From Variovorax davisae (GTDB lineage Bacteria > Pseudomonadota > Gammaproteobacteria > Burkholderiales > Burkholderiaceae_C), in NCBI RefSeq assembly GCF_030316845.1, contig NZ_JASZYS010000003.1, positions 496,001-560,000 on the forward strand: a stretch of 64,000 nucleotides of DNA, given 5' to 3'. The notes beneath the pieces are model-generated. The model saw only the letters and a list, made by a program, of their open reading frames with translations. It was not told the origin of the DNA and made no database searches. Of the stretch, positions 43,045 to 51,170 are shown piece by piece (the first letter of the stretch is position 1; each line of letters opens with the position of its first letter). Made by a program: the position numbers and the translations under genes.

Positions 43045-43937
43045 GTCCGCGTCTCCAGCCGCTTGCCATCGGCATCCAATCCGTAGATACGCAAAGCGTT
43101 GTCGCGCAGCATCTTGCGCTTGGGGATCGGTCGAAGGTCGAGCGCCTCGATCTCGTCGCGCGTGCGCTCAAAATCCAGCACCGGGAAGTCGGTACCGAAG
43201 ATCACCTTGTCCTGGCCGAAGGTGTTGATGTACTTGATGAAGGCTTCAGGCCAGTACTTCGGGCTGTGCGCATCGGTGCCGATGAAGACGTTGGGATGCT
43301 TCCAGGCCATGGCGATCATCTCTTCCGTCCACGGGATGCCGACGTGGATGCCGATCAGCTTGAGTTCGGGGAAATCGCAGGCCACCGCGTCCAGCGCGAT
43401 CGGCCGGCCCACGCTGCGCAGGCGGTGGTTCGGGTCGTAGAGCATCGATTGGCCCACCTGCAACTGCACAGGTACGTCGAGCTCGACGCACTTGGCATAG
43501 AACGGATACCACTTGGCATGGTCGGGTGCGAGTTCGAACCAGTGGGGATAGAAGTGCGCGCCGATGAAGCCGTGCTCCTTTACGCCCTTCTCGAGTTGTC
43601 GGACACCGTCCATGCCCTCGGTCGGGTCAAGGCCGGCCAGGCCATAGAAGCGGTCGGGATGTCGGTTGACTGCTTCGGCCACCATCTCGTAGGGGATGTG
43701 ATAGCTGGCCTTGTGCAGAAGAGGGCCCACCTTGGAGGCGATGAGAAAGGAGCGCTCGATGCCCGCCGCGTCCATGCGCCGCAGCATTTCCGCCAGCGTC
43801 ACGCCCTGCAGCGTCGTCTCCTTGACGTTCATCTTGCCGCCGAAGAAGGCGTCGCGGTTCGGCCGGATCGCGAGCGTCTCGGGCGTCCAGATGTTGACCA
43901 CCGTGTCGATGGCGAGGATGTCGTAAGCGTTCTTCAT
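43041..43937 (-). CDS. Amidohydrolase-2 family metal-dependent hydrolase/decarboxylase
   Basis: A 298-aa TIM-barrel protein of the amidohydrolase-2 group (ACMSD/2-pyrone-4,6-dicarboxylate lactonase relatives). Visible are a degenerate first strand (LAIDTVVNIWTP, without the usual HxH), GLAGLDPTEGMDGVRQLEKG, GAHFYPHWFELAPDH, LIGIHVGIPWTEE, and FGTDFPVLDFERT with the conserved Asp. The missing HxH suggests a mononuclear site formed by the later His and Asp or altered chemistry. Both ends overlap neighbours by ATGA. Confidence 0.82.
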   Translation of the reverse strand: MKNAYDILAIDTVVNIWTPETLAIRPNRDAFFGGKMNVKETTLQGVTLAEMLRRMDAAGIERSFLIASKVGPLLHKASYHIPYEMVAEAVNRHPDRFYGLAGLDPTEGMDGVRQLEKGVKEHGFIGAHFYPHWFELAPDHAKWYPFYAKCVELDVPVQLQVGQSMLYDPNHRLRSVGRPIALDAVACDFPELKLIGIHVGIPWTEEMIAMAWKHPNVFIGTDAHSPKYWPEAFIKYINTFGQDKVIFGTDFPVLDFERTRDEIEALDLRPIPKRKMLRDNALRIYGLDADGKRLETRT

Positions 43938-44881
43938 TGCGTGTCTCGTGGAAGGTTCGTTTCGTCGAGGAAGGCCGCGAACTGCGCCGCAGTCAGCGCC
44001 AGTGCATCGGCACTGCCGGTGCCTGGAGTGATCAGGCCGAGGGCATCGGGCATCAAAGCCCGAACACGCTCGAAGTACGCCATGAACATGTCGCTTCGGG
44101 CGCAGGCCAACAGCGTCGGCACCTTGACCAACGGCAGCCTGGGCGCCTTGTCGTAGCCGATGGCGGCTCGGTAGGCGATCGGATAGGTGCGGGCCGCCTT
44201 GAGCACCTCGACCACCTTGTCGTGCAGTTCGTCCGCACTCGGCAAGCCGAGGTCGCGCCGATGGGCCGTGTCGCGCTTGTACCAAGGCCAGTAGAGGTAG
44301 ACATCGCGCACGAAATGCCAGACCCATCCGAGCTGGCTGCCCATGAGGTCGATGGGTACGCCGGGCGCATAGTTCTGCAGCATGTCGGCGCGCTCCTCCT
44401 CGCTGTAGAGAGAGACACCGTCGAGCACCAGTCGCCGCACCCGATTCGGATGCGCGATGGCGATCTCGCAGGCGATGTTGGCACCGGTGTGGCTGCCGTA
44501 GAGATCGAAGCGATCGATGCCGAGCGCGTCGATGGCGCGCAAGTGGGCTTCGGCAAAGTAGGCGATCGGCGGTACCTCCTCGAGCGCGCAGTCCGGCGCC
44601 GAGGAGTCGCCATTGCCCAGGGTGTCCGTGGCGATCACCTGCCGCTCGTTCGAGAGTGCGCGAATGAGCGGTTCGAGCATCTTCGCGGACCCAGGTGACG
44701 CATGCAGCATCACAAGCGGTGCTCGACCTGACGTGCCGATGCCGGCGGTGCGGTAGTGAACTTGGCCCTCGGGCACATCCACGAATCCCCGTCGGATCTG
44801 CGGTGCATCCGACTGCGCCCGGGCGCACCGAGCTTGGATCTGGATCGCCGGCGGCAATGCGAGCTTGGACGACACCGTCAT
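43934..44881 (-). CDS. Alpha/beta hydrolase-fold protein with His in the nucleophile position
   Basis: A 315-aa alpha/beta hydrolase. The oxyanion strand LVMLHASPGSAKM, VIATDTLGNGDSSAP and the elbow DLYGSHTGANIACE are clear. In the G-x-Nuc-x-G elbow the central residue is H131 (G129-S-H-T-G133), not Ser, Cys or Asp. This suggests an atypical hydrolase, a decarboxylase/dioxygenase-like activity, or use of the shifted S130. The pattern resembles other annotated hydrolases with LYGSHTGA, so it is probably a real subgroup. ATGA overlap at both ends. Confidence 0.84.
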   Translation of the reverse strand: MTVSSKLALPPAIQIQARCARAQSDAPQIRRGFVDVPEGQVHYRTAGIGTSGRAPLVMLHASPGSAKMLEPLIRALSNERQVIATDTLGNGDSSAPDCALEEVPPIAYFAEAHLRAIDALGIDRFDLYGSHTGANIACEIAIAHPNRVRRLVLDGVSLYSEEERADMLQNYAPGVPIDLMGSQLGWVWHFVRDVYLYWPWYKRDTAHRRDLGLPSADELHDKVVEVLKAARTYPIAYRAAIGYDKAPRLPLVKVPTLLACARSDMFMAYFERVRALMPDALGLITPGTGSADALALTAAQFAAFLDETNLPRDTQ

Positions 44882-45912
44882 TCCTTGATGTCGGCGGCCT
44901 TCACCGCGGCTGCCCAGCGCACCAGGTCGGACTTGATCTTCGCGCCGTAGGCATCAGGCGTCGTGCCTTCGGCATCCAGGCCGTTGTCCTTCAACCGTTG
45001 CTGGATGTCGGGCATCTTGAGGATCTCGACGATTTCCGCGTGGAGTCTCGCGATGATGGCCGGCGGAGTCTTCGCCGGGGCCATCAGGCCGTACCAGGAG
45101 TTCACTTCGAAACCGGGGTAACTCTCCGCGACTGTCGGGACATCGGGCAATGCCGATGTGCGCTTCGTCGTGCTGACCGCGATCGGTCGCAGCTTGCCGT
45201 CCTTGATGAGACCCACCACACCAGCCACATTGACAAATGCAGTCTGGATCTGGCCGCCAAGCAAGTCGGTGTTGATCATCGAAGAACCCCGATACGGCAC
45301 GTGAATCATCTGGGTGCCGCTCATCTGGGCGAGCGTTGCGCCTGCCATGTGGGTGGAACTGCCGATCCCGACCGACCCATACGCGACCTGGCCCGGGTGC
45401 GCCTTGGCATAGGCGATCAGTTCCGCCAGGCTCCTAACCGGAAAGTCCGATCGCACGACCAGCACCGTGGGGCCCGAGACGATCTGCGTGATGGGCGCGA
45501 AGTCCTTGACCGAATCGTAGGACGGCTTGTTGGGCAAGGCGGGGCTGATCGCGATCGGGCCGACATGCGAGAACAGCAGCGTGTAACCGTCGGGCTGGGC
45601 GCGTGCCACGGCGGCTGCGCCGATCGTGCCGTTGGCCCCGCCGCGGCTGTCGACGACGAAGGGTTCTCCGAGCCGCTGGCCGAGCTTCTCCGCGATGGGC
45701 CGGATGATCGCTTCGGCGGGCCCGCCGGCTGCCCAGGGATTGATGATCGTCACGGGCCGGCTCGGCCAGGCATCCGCGGCGACGGCAGGAAAAGCGAGAA
45801 GCGGGGCACTCAGCACGAGGGCCGAGATGCAACTCATGAGTCGGTGGGTGAGGGTGGTCATGGGGTCTTGGGTAGGGAAGGATGGGCTGATCGCGGTGCC
45901 GGGCTTTTTCAT
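44878..45912 (-). CDS. Bug/TctC-family periplasmic binding protein
   Basis: A Bug receptor of up to 344 aa. The mature part has VTIINPWAAGGPAEAIIRPI, FVVDSRGGANGTIGAAAV and PDGYTLLFSHVGPI. The start at 45912 overlaps the acyl-CoA dehydrogenase stop by ATGA as elsewhere in the operon, but the Met at 45861 gives a more standard signal peptide (THRLMSCISALVLSAPLLAF, cleaved near AVAADA). The usual Asp of the ligand loop is Glu (GGPAE). It is the only receptor of the operon and has no membrane partner. Confidence 0.88.
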   Translation of the reverse strand: MKKPGTAISPSFPTQDPMTTLTHRLMSCISALVLSAPLLAFPAVAADAWPSRPVTIINPWAAGGPAEAIIRPIAEKLGQRLGEPFVVDSRGGANGTIGAAAVARAQPDGYTLLFSHVGPIAISPALPNKPSYDSVKDFAPITQIVSGPTVLVVRSDFPVRSLAELIAYAKAHPGQVAYGSVGIGSSTHMAGATLAQMSGTQMIHVPYRGSSMINTDLLGGQIQTAFVNVAGVVGLIKDGKLRPIAVSTTKRTSALPDVPTVAESYPGFEVNSWYGLMAPAKTPPAIIARLHAEIVEILKMPDIQQRLKDNGLDAEGTTPDAYGAKIKSDLVRWAAAVKAADIKE

Positions 45913-47051
45913 CGGAGGATGTCGCGCGCGATCAGCATGCGTTGAATTTCGGAAGAACCTTCGCCGATGCGGTAGTGGCGCACGTCGCGATAGAAGCGCT
46001 CGACGTGCACACCGCGAATGAGGCCCGCGCCGCCGAGAATCTGGACGGCCCGATCGGCAATCCGGCCGACCATCTCCGAGCAGAAGAGCTTCACCATGCT
46101 GGGTGCGCTGCCGGTGTCTTCACCGGCGTCGATCCGGCGCAGTGTTTCGTAGGCGAGCGAGCGGGCCAGCGCGAGTTCGGTGGCGGAGTCCGCCAGCATC
46201 CACTGAATGGCCTGGCGTTCGGACAACGGCTGTCCGAACGTGGTGCGGGTCTTGGCGTAGTCGATGGCAATCTCGAGCAAGCGGTCTGCCGTGCCGATGC
46301 AGGCGGCCGAAACACCCATGCGCCCGCTGACGAGCGAACCCATGGCGATGGCGAAACCTTGCCCTACTGCGCCCAGGACGGCGGCATCGCCGACGACGCA
46401 ATCTTCGAAGCGGATCTCGGAGATCTGGATCGGGTCCGAGCCGATCGTCTTGTCGGTGCGAGTGATCTCCATGCCGGGCGTGCCACGGTCCACCAGGAAC
46501 GCGGTGATGCCCCCGCGCGCCTTGAGGGCCGGATCGGTGACCGCGAGCACCATCACGACGTCGGCGCGATGGGCGCCGCTGATGTAGTGCTTCATGCCCG
46601 AGATCGACCAGCCACCTTCCACCTTCTTCGCTCGGGTGCGCAATGCCGCGGCATCGGAGCCGGCGTCGGGCTCGGTGAGGCCGAACGAGGCGCGCTGGCT
46701 GCCGTCCGCGAGCCCCGGCACGTAGCGCGCCTTCTGCTCCTCGGTGCCGAAGCGGGCGATCGCAATGGGGGTCAACCCGCTGGAGGCGTCCAGCATCAGT
46801 GTGAAGACGCGGTGCGAGCGGCCCAGTTCCTCCATGACGAGGCAATAGGTCGAAAGGTCGGCCTCGGCGCCGCCCAGGTTCGCCGGCAGACGCATGCCGA
46901 GATATCCCTGAGCCTGCAATGCGCCCAAGACTTGGGCTGGTACCTCGCCGAGTGCGTCGATCTGCAACGCCATCGGTTCGAGTTGCTCGGTGACGAAGCG
47001 ACGCACGGTGGGGCGCATCTCCGCAAGATCTGGATTGATGTCGAGTTGCAT
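45909..47051 (-). CDS. Acyl-CoA dehydrogenase
   Basis: A 380-aa FAD acyl-CoA dehydrogenase: RASFGLTEPDAGSDAAALRT (FAD/substrate motif), MKHYISGAHRADVVMV, TRTTFGQPLSERQAIQWMLAD and the C-terminal signature RDVRHYRIGEGSSEIQRMLI. The catalytic base, usually a Glu before the final Gly-rich loop, is not obvious, as the position reads IRGVHVERFYRD. The start at 47051 is chosen; a GTG at 47066 would put the start inside the palindromic operator. First gene of the ten-gene operon. Confidence 0.88.
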   Translation of the reverse strand: MQLDINPDLAEMRPTVRRFVTEQLEPMALQIDALGEVPAQVLGALQAQGYLGMRLPANLGGAEADLSTYCLVMEELGRSHRVFTLMLDASSGLTPIAIARFGTEEQKARYVPGLADGSQRASFGLTEPDAGSDAAALRTRAKKVEGGWSISGMKHYISGAHRADVVMVLAVTDPALKARGGITAFLVDRGTPGMEITRTDKTIGSDPIQISEIRFEDCVVGDAAVLGAVGQGFAIAMGSLVSGRMGVSAACIGTADRLLEIAIDYAKTRTTFGQPLSERQAIQWMLADSATELALARSLAYETLRRIDAGEDTGSAPSMVKLFCSEMVGRIADRAVQILGGAGLIRGVHVERFYRDVRHYRIGEGSSEIQRMLIARDILR

Positions 47052-47060
47052 GTCTAATCT

Positions 47061-47088
47061 ATTCACTATGCGAATAGTCTATTCGCAT
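47061..47088. promoter_or_regulatory. IclR-type palindromic operator
   Basis: ATGCGAATA (47068-47076) and TATTCGCAT (47080-47088) are perfect 9-bp arms around GTC. The overlapping CTATTC...GAATAG pair (47060-47077) gives a second, shifted symmetry. It lies 9 bp upstream of the acyl-CoA dehydrogenase start and within the spacer to the divergent IclR gene, the position expected for an IclR autoregulator and operon controller. Confidence 0.7.
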
Positions 47089-47183
47089 TTCGATTGACGA
47101 AGTATCATGCAATCGGCATGCCAGGAGTCCAGGGTTTTCCCTTGGCCTTGCGCGCTAGACTGGTGCAAACAAGAAAGGCTGAA

Positions 47184-47957
47184 ATGTCCGAGACGCCGAG
47201 GGACTCGATGTATGTGACCGCGCTGGCACGCGGGATCGAGGTATTGCGATGCTTCACGCCCGAGAGGCCCGAACTCGGCACGAGCGAGATCGCGCGCCTG
47301 ACCGGCTTGCCGCAGCCCACCGTCTACAGGCTTTGCTACACCCTGAGCGACCTCGGTTGCCTGATGCCGGGTCGTTCACCGGACAAACTGCGCGTGGCGC
47401 CCGGGGTCCTGTCGCTCGGTCACGCCGCAGTGACGCACGGCGGCATCGCAGATCTCGCGCATCCGATGATGAATACGTTGGCAAACGAGTTCGATGCGTC
47501 GGTGTCGCTCGGCGCCCGCGATCGCACCAGCATGGTGATCGTGCAGCGCAGCGAAGCGCCCGGCATCGTCAACGTCAATCTGCACATCGGGTCGGCGCTT
47601 GACCTCGCCAACTCGTCGCTGGGCTGGGCGTGGCTTGCGGCCATCAACGATGAGGCGCGTAAGGACGCGCTGGAGCCGATCAAACGGGTGGGAGGCGATC
47701 GATGGCGCAAGGCTCAGAACCACGTGAAAATCGCCCTGAGCGAGTACGAAAGGGGAGGATTCGTGCTCAACTTAGGAAAATCGCATCCGGACATCAATGC
47801 GATCGGCGTGCCGGTGATCTCGCCGTCAAGAATTCGCGTGATGGCGCTGACCTGCGGCGGCGTTCGAACCAGCATGACGCGGGAGCGGCTCGAGAATGAC
47901 GTCGCACCTCGACTCGTCTCTCTGGCGCAGCAGCTATCGTTGGCCCTTGGTCCCTGA
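47184..47957 (+). CDS. IclR-family transcriptional regulator
   Basis: A 257-aa IclR regulator. The winged helix shows VTALARGIEVLRCFTPERPE, then LGTSEIARLTGLPQPTVYRL. The effector domain shows SLGARDRTSMVIVQRSEAPG, LANSSLGWAWLAAI and GGFVLNLGKSHPDINAIGVP. The start at 47184 follows AAGAAAGG and fits the family; the frame is open back to 47094. It is divergent from the ten-gene operon and next to a perfect palindrome, so it is the probable pathway regulator. Confidence 0.9.
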   Translation: MSETPRDSMYVTALARGIEVLRCFTPERPELGTSEIARLTGLPQPTVYRLCYTLSDLGCLMPGRSPDKLRVAPGVLSLGHAAVTHGGIADLAHPMMNTLANEFDASVSLGARDRTSMVIVQRSEAPGIVNVNLHIGSALDLANSSLGWAWLAAINDEARKDALEPIKRVGGDRWRKAQNHVKIALSEYERGGFVLNLGKSHPDINAIGVPVISPSRIRVMALTCGGVRTSMTRERLENDVAPRLVSLAQQLSLALGP

Positions 47958-48137
47958 AGTGGACCGCGCCGGGTTTGCGCCAATCAAGGCCGAGTTGGTG
48001 CAGTCGCTTCAATAATCCGGCAACGGGTGCGTTTGCGCGGCGAGTTCCGCACCCCGCTGGACGGCTTCCTGTCGCTGACAAAGCGAAGTTCGCCGGGTCC
48101 TTTTCGGCTGACGCGAAGGCGGAAACCACTCTCCTGG

Positions 48138-48734
48138 TCAGAAAACGACCATCTCCCACGGATCGGTGCCCGGCTGGAGCAGCGGACGCGAGGTAATGCG
48201 CTCCATCGCCTCGCCTGCTTCATATCGCGCGGTCAGGTCTTCCGGGTCGAATTTCACGCCGATAAAATTCTCACGATAGGCCCCGCCGGAAAAAAAGGCC
48301 TGCACCTCGTCGGCGGTTTCAAAAACGTCGTGCTGCAGCTCCAGGCGATTGCCGTCCGGGTCCTTGTAGTAGAGGGAAATCGTGGGGCCGTGATTGATGG
48401 TCCAGTAGGGCGTGATGCCTTCTGCCTTCAGCCGCCGGTGGGTGGCCAGCAACTCGCCGAGGGACGCATAGGTGAAGGCCATGTGATCCATACCGGCCTG
48501 AGACTCCCCACGAACGGCAAGCGCCGGTTGGGCGATGAGCCCGATACGGTGATGCTCCTCGTCGTAGCTGAGAAAGCAAACCGACTCGTTCTCGAAGCTC
48601 GGGCGAGCCTGTAGCACCGTGAGGTACCAGGCTCTCGATCGCTGGAGATCGCTCGTCCGCAGCACCACGTGGGCCAGCTTGGCTGGGCGAATCGCCTCGC
48701 GGGTGGCGTCGGGGAGGGATCGAGTGGTCCTCAT
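48138..48734 (-). CDS. VOC-superfamily (extradiol dioxygenase/glyoxalase-like) protein
   Basis: A 198-aa vicinal-oxygen-chelate protein. The expected metal triad is present: H22 (LAHVVLRTSDL), H84 (GMDHMAF) and E132 (DPDGNRLELQ). The YYKDPDGNRLEL ending is typical of type I extradiol dioxygenase domains. It is a single module, shorter than two-module ring-cleavage dioxygenases (about 300 aa). The start overlaps the FAH-like gene stop by ATGA. Paired with an FAH hydrolase it suggests a ring-cleavage or glyoxalase-like step. Confidence 0.85.
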   Translation of the reverse strand: MRTTRSLPDATREAIRPAKLAHVVLRTSDLQRSRAWYLTVLQARPSFENESVCFLSYDEEHHRIGLIAQPALAVRGESQAGMDHMAFTYASLGELLATHRRLKAEGITPYWTINHGPTISLYYKDPDGNRLELQHDVFETADEVQAFFSGGAYRENFIGVKFDPEDLTARYEAGEAMERITSRPLLQPGTDPWEMVVF

Positions 48735-49621
48735 GCGTGGTCTCCTGTCTGAAAGCGCGACGCCGGTTCGGGCACGACGCGATTCTCGATGCTGCCGATG
48801 CCTTCGATCTCCACGCGCACTACGTCGCCGGTGCGCAGGTAGAGGGGTGGGTTCATCAGGGCACCCACGCCGGCGGGGCTGCCGGTCGTCAGGATGTCGC
48901 CCGGACACAGGGTTACGGCGGCCGAGAGTTCAGCGATCATGGCCTCGATGCGATGGATCATCTCGCCCGTATGCCCCTGTTGCCGCAGTTCGCCGTTGAC
49001 CCAGGTGCGCAGATGCAGGTCGTGCGGATCGGGAATCTCGTCGCGCGTCACGAGCCATGGCCCGAAGGGACCATGCGTATCGAAGGACTTGCCCAGCGTG
49101 TGCGTCGGCGAGCGCAGCTGCCAGTCGCGCACGCTGATGTCGTTGACCACGACATAGCCCGCGATGACACGCATCGCATCGTCAGCGCGAACATAGCGGC
49201 ATCGGGTTCCGATGACGACGCCGAGCTCGCCTTCATAGTCGAGCTGCCCGGATGCGCGCGGCAGGAACACGTCGTCGCGCGGCCCCGAAACGCAGGACAC
49301 CTGCTTGTTGAACCAGACCTGGCCGGGGCCCCTGACGAGACCATGCTTCGCAGCTTCCGCCAGATGCGACCCGTAGTTGCCGCCGAGCGCGAAGAATTTC
49401 TGGGGGTCGGGAATCGGCGCACAGACCTGCACCTCGGCCAGGGGCAGGCGCGGCGCATGCGTCGCCGCCCACCGTGCCCACTTGAAGCCGTCGCTCCCGC
49501 GCTCCAGAAGCTCCCGGAGACTGAGAGGCGCCGCGGGCTGGCTGGAAAGATCCGCGATGACGTCGCCTTCGGCCGAGCCGATCTTTAGTTGCCCTCCGTG
49601 GGAGAAGGTTGCCAGTTTCAT
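48731..49621 (-). CDS. Fumarylacetoacetate hydrolase family protein
   Basis: A 296-aa FAH-superfamily enzyme (hydrolase, hydratase or decarboxylase of 2-keto acids). It shows FFALGGNYGSHLAEAA, the metal-binding LDYEGELGVVIG (E-x-E), GYVVVNDISVRDWQ, KSFDTHGPFGPWLVTRDEI and DILTTGSPAGVG. The start is at 49621, where the family N-terminus KLATFSHGGQLKIG begins; the frame running back to 49786 lies across the LysR promoter. It is the first gene of a two-gene operon opposite a LysR. Confidence 0.88.
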   Translation of the reverse strand: MKLATFSHGGQLKIGSAEGDVIADLSSQPAAPLSLRELLERGSDGFKWARWAATHAPRLPLAEVQVCAPIPDPQKFFALGGNYGSHLAEAAKHGLVRGPGQVWFNKQVSCVSGPRDDVFLPRASGQLDYEGELGVVIGTRCRYVRADDAMRVIAGYVVVNDISVRDWQLRSPTHTLGKSFDTHGPFGPWLVTRDEIPDPHDLHLRTWVNGELRQQGHTGEMIHRIEAMIAELSAAVTLCPGDILTTGSPAGVGALMNPPLYLRTGDVVRVEIEGIGSIENRVVPEPASRFQTGDHA

Positions 49622-49696
49622 GGAATGTGAAGATGTTGAACGATCGCGATCATTCCCCCTGGTTGGAAACGCAACAATCGGGTCTGCTCGAACGCT

Positions 49697-49716
49697 GCGT
49701 TCTGCACGTAGAACGC
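49697..49716. promoter_or_regulatory. Palindromic site between FAH-like gene and LysR
   Basis: GCGTTCT and AGAACGC are perfect 7-bp arms around GCACGT, in the 131-bp divergent spacer. Likely an operator for the adjacent LysR regulator. Confidence 0.55.
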
Positions 49717-49752
49717 GCACACGCGAAAATTCCGACAAGGAGACACCCACCC

Positions 49753-50670
49753 ATGGAGGACCTGAATGATCTGGCACTGTTTGCAATGGTTGTGGAGCAT
49801 CGCGGCTTCAGCGCAGCCAGCCGTGAACTGGGCATTCCGAAGTCGCGCTTGAGCCGGCGCGTCGCCCAGCTCGAAGCGCGGCTCGGTGTGCGCCTGCTGC
49901 AGCGCAACTCGCGGAACCTGACGCCGACTTCGGTTGGGCAGGCGTACTACGAGCGCTGCAGGGAAGTGGTCATGCTTGCCACGTCGGCCACCGACGTGAT
50001 CGACAAGGCGCTTGCCGAGCCGCAAGGAACGCTTCGCGTGAGCTGCCCGATCTCGCTGGCTCAGTTTTGGTTGACGCCGCTCCTGTCGGTTTTCATGCGG
50101 GCGCATCCGAAGGTTGTGATCTCGCTTGCAGTCACCAACCGGCCCATCGATCTACTTAACGAGTCGATGGACGTGGTGCTCCGCGTGCGTCGTCCGCCGC
50201 TCGGGGACTCGGGTATGGTCGTTCGTCCGCTGGCTCGGACAGCCGATATTCTGGTCGGCAGTCCCACCCTGTCAGCGCAGTTTGGCGCACCATCGAGCAT
50301 CAAGGAACTGCAACACTGGCCGACACTGTCGATGCCCGTGCCCGGGGACCAGTATTGCTGGCGCCTTCGCAGCGTGGGCGGACTAGAACAGCTCGTGCAT
50401 CGGCCGCGGCTGATCACCGATGACATGTTCGCCCTCAAGTCGGCCGCGCTGGACGGAACGGGCATTGCGCTTCTGCCGCCGATGATTTGCGCGGCAGAAC
50501 TCGAAGCGGGCACCTTGCGCGCGATTCTGCCCGATTGGTCTGCCGAGCCCGGTGAGATCCAAGCGGTATTCCCGTCGCGACGCGGAATGCTTCCGGCGGT
50601 GCGAGCGTTCGTGGACTTCCTCATTGCGCATCCTCCAGACGAGCCTTTCCTACACACATCGCAGAAGTAG
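49753..50670 (+). CDS. LysR-family transcriptional regulator
   Basis: A 305-aa LysR regulator of the group close to the DhcR/AaeR-type regulators. The N-terminus is DLNDLALFAMVVEHRGFSA, then ASRELGIPKSRLSRRVAQLE and RLLQRNSRNLTPTSVG. The effector domain has GTLRVSCPISLAQFWL and MDVVLRVRRPPLGDSGMVVR. The start at 49753 follows AAGGAG. It is divergent from the FAH/VOC operon, its probable target. Confidence 0.9.
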   Translation: MEDLNDLALFAMVVEHRGFSAASRELGIPKSRLSRRVAQLEARLGVRLLQRNSRNLTPTSVGQAYYERCREVVMLATSATDVIDKALAEPQGTLRVSCPISLAQFWLTPLLSVFMRAHPKVVISLAVTNRPIDLLNESMDVVLRVRRPPLGDSGMVVRPLARTADILVGSPTLSAQFGAPSSIKELQHWPTLSMPVPGDQYCWRLRSVGGLEQLVHRPRLITDDMFALKSAALDGTGIALLPPMICAAELEAGTLRAILPDWSAEPGEIQAVFPSRRGMLPAVRAFVDFLIAHPPDEPFLHTSQK

Positions 50671-51170
50671 GGTGCTCCGTGTTGTACTCCGAGGGACGCC
50701 TCGAAGCGGCGCTCCTTGTAACAGCGTGCACGGGGAGGGCGCCGCATTCCTCTCATTTAGCCGTTGCAAGTGTGGCGGCAGCACCCTGGTCACGAGGCGA
50801 TGACCCGGCTGCCGTCGTATGCGGTGGAGGGGCCCTAACCGCCGCGCAGCCATAGTGGTAGCGCAGGGGCTAGAGTTCAATGCAACGTAGTCAATCCGAA
50901 CGGGGGCGCTATTGCCCTGGGCCTATCGGCTGTTCCCGCGCGTTCCGGCAAAGTAAAGCGCGGATGGCCCGCGTCCAGCAGCTTCACCGAGCAAGCTTGG
51001 CGGCGACAGTCACGCGCAGCTCTCCATCGGCCCACAGCAGCATGCAGAGCGCTGTCTTGGTTTGAAGAGGGCGGCGTCAAAATCCGGGACTATGAGCTAG
51101 GAATCCTGGTGCCCCAGGGTTGGCTTCGGACCTAGACGAGAAGAGACAGAGCCATGCCTGATTTCAAGGC
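50671..51170. other. 500-bp gap with no gene seen
   Basis: It lies between the LysR stop and the stop of the ornithine cyclodeaminase-family gene (converging). Short frames here have no recognisable motif or good ribosome binding site. No strong hairpin with T-run and no IS end was seen. Confidence 0.5.

Noticed and set aside
41800-43086. 428-aa plus-strand ORF
   Set aside because: Antisense to the acyl-CoA ligase of the ten-gene operon; no recognisable domain.
43041-44828. 595-aa minus-strand ORF read as one protein
   Set aside because: Only the last 298 codons are the amidohydrolase; the first part is a wrong-frame reading of the alpha/beta hydrolase gene.
45942-47057. 371-aa plus-strand ORF
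   Set aside because: Antisense to the acyl-CoA dehydrogenase, which has all family signatures.
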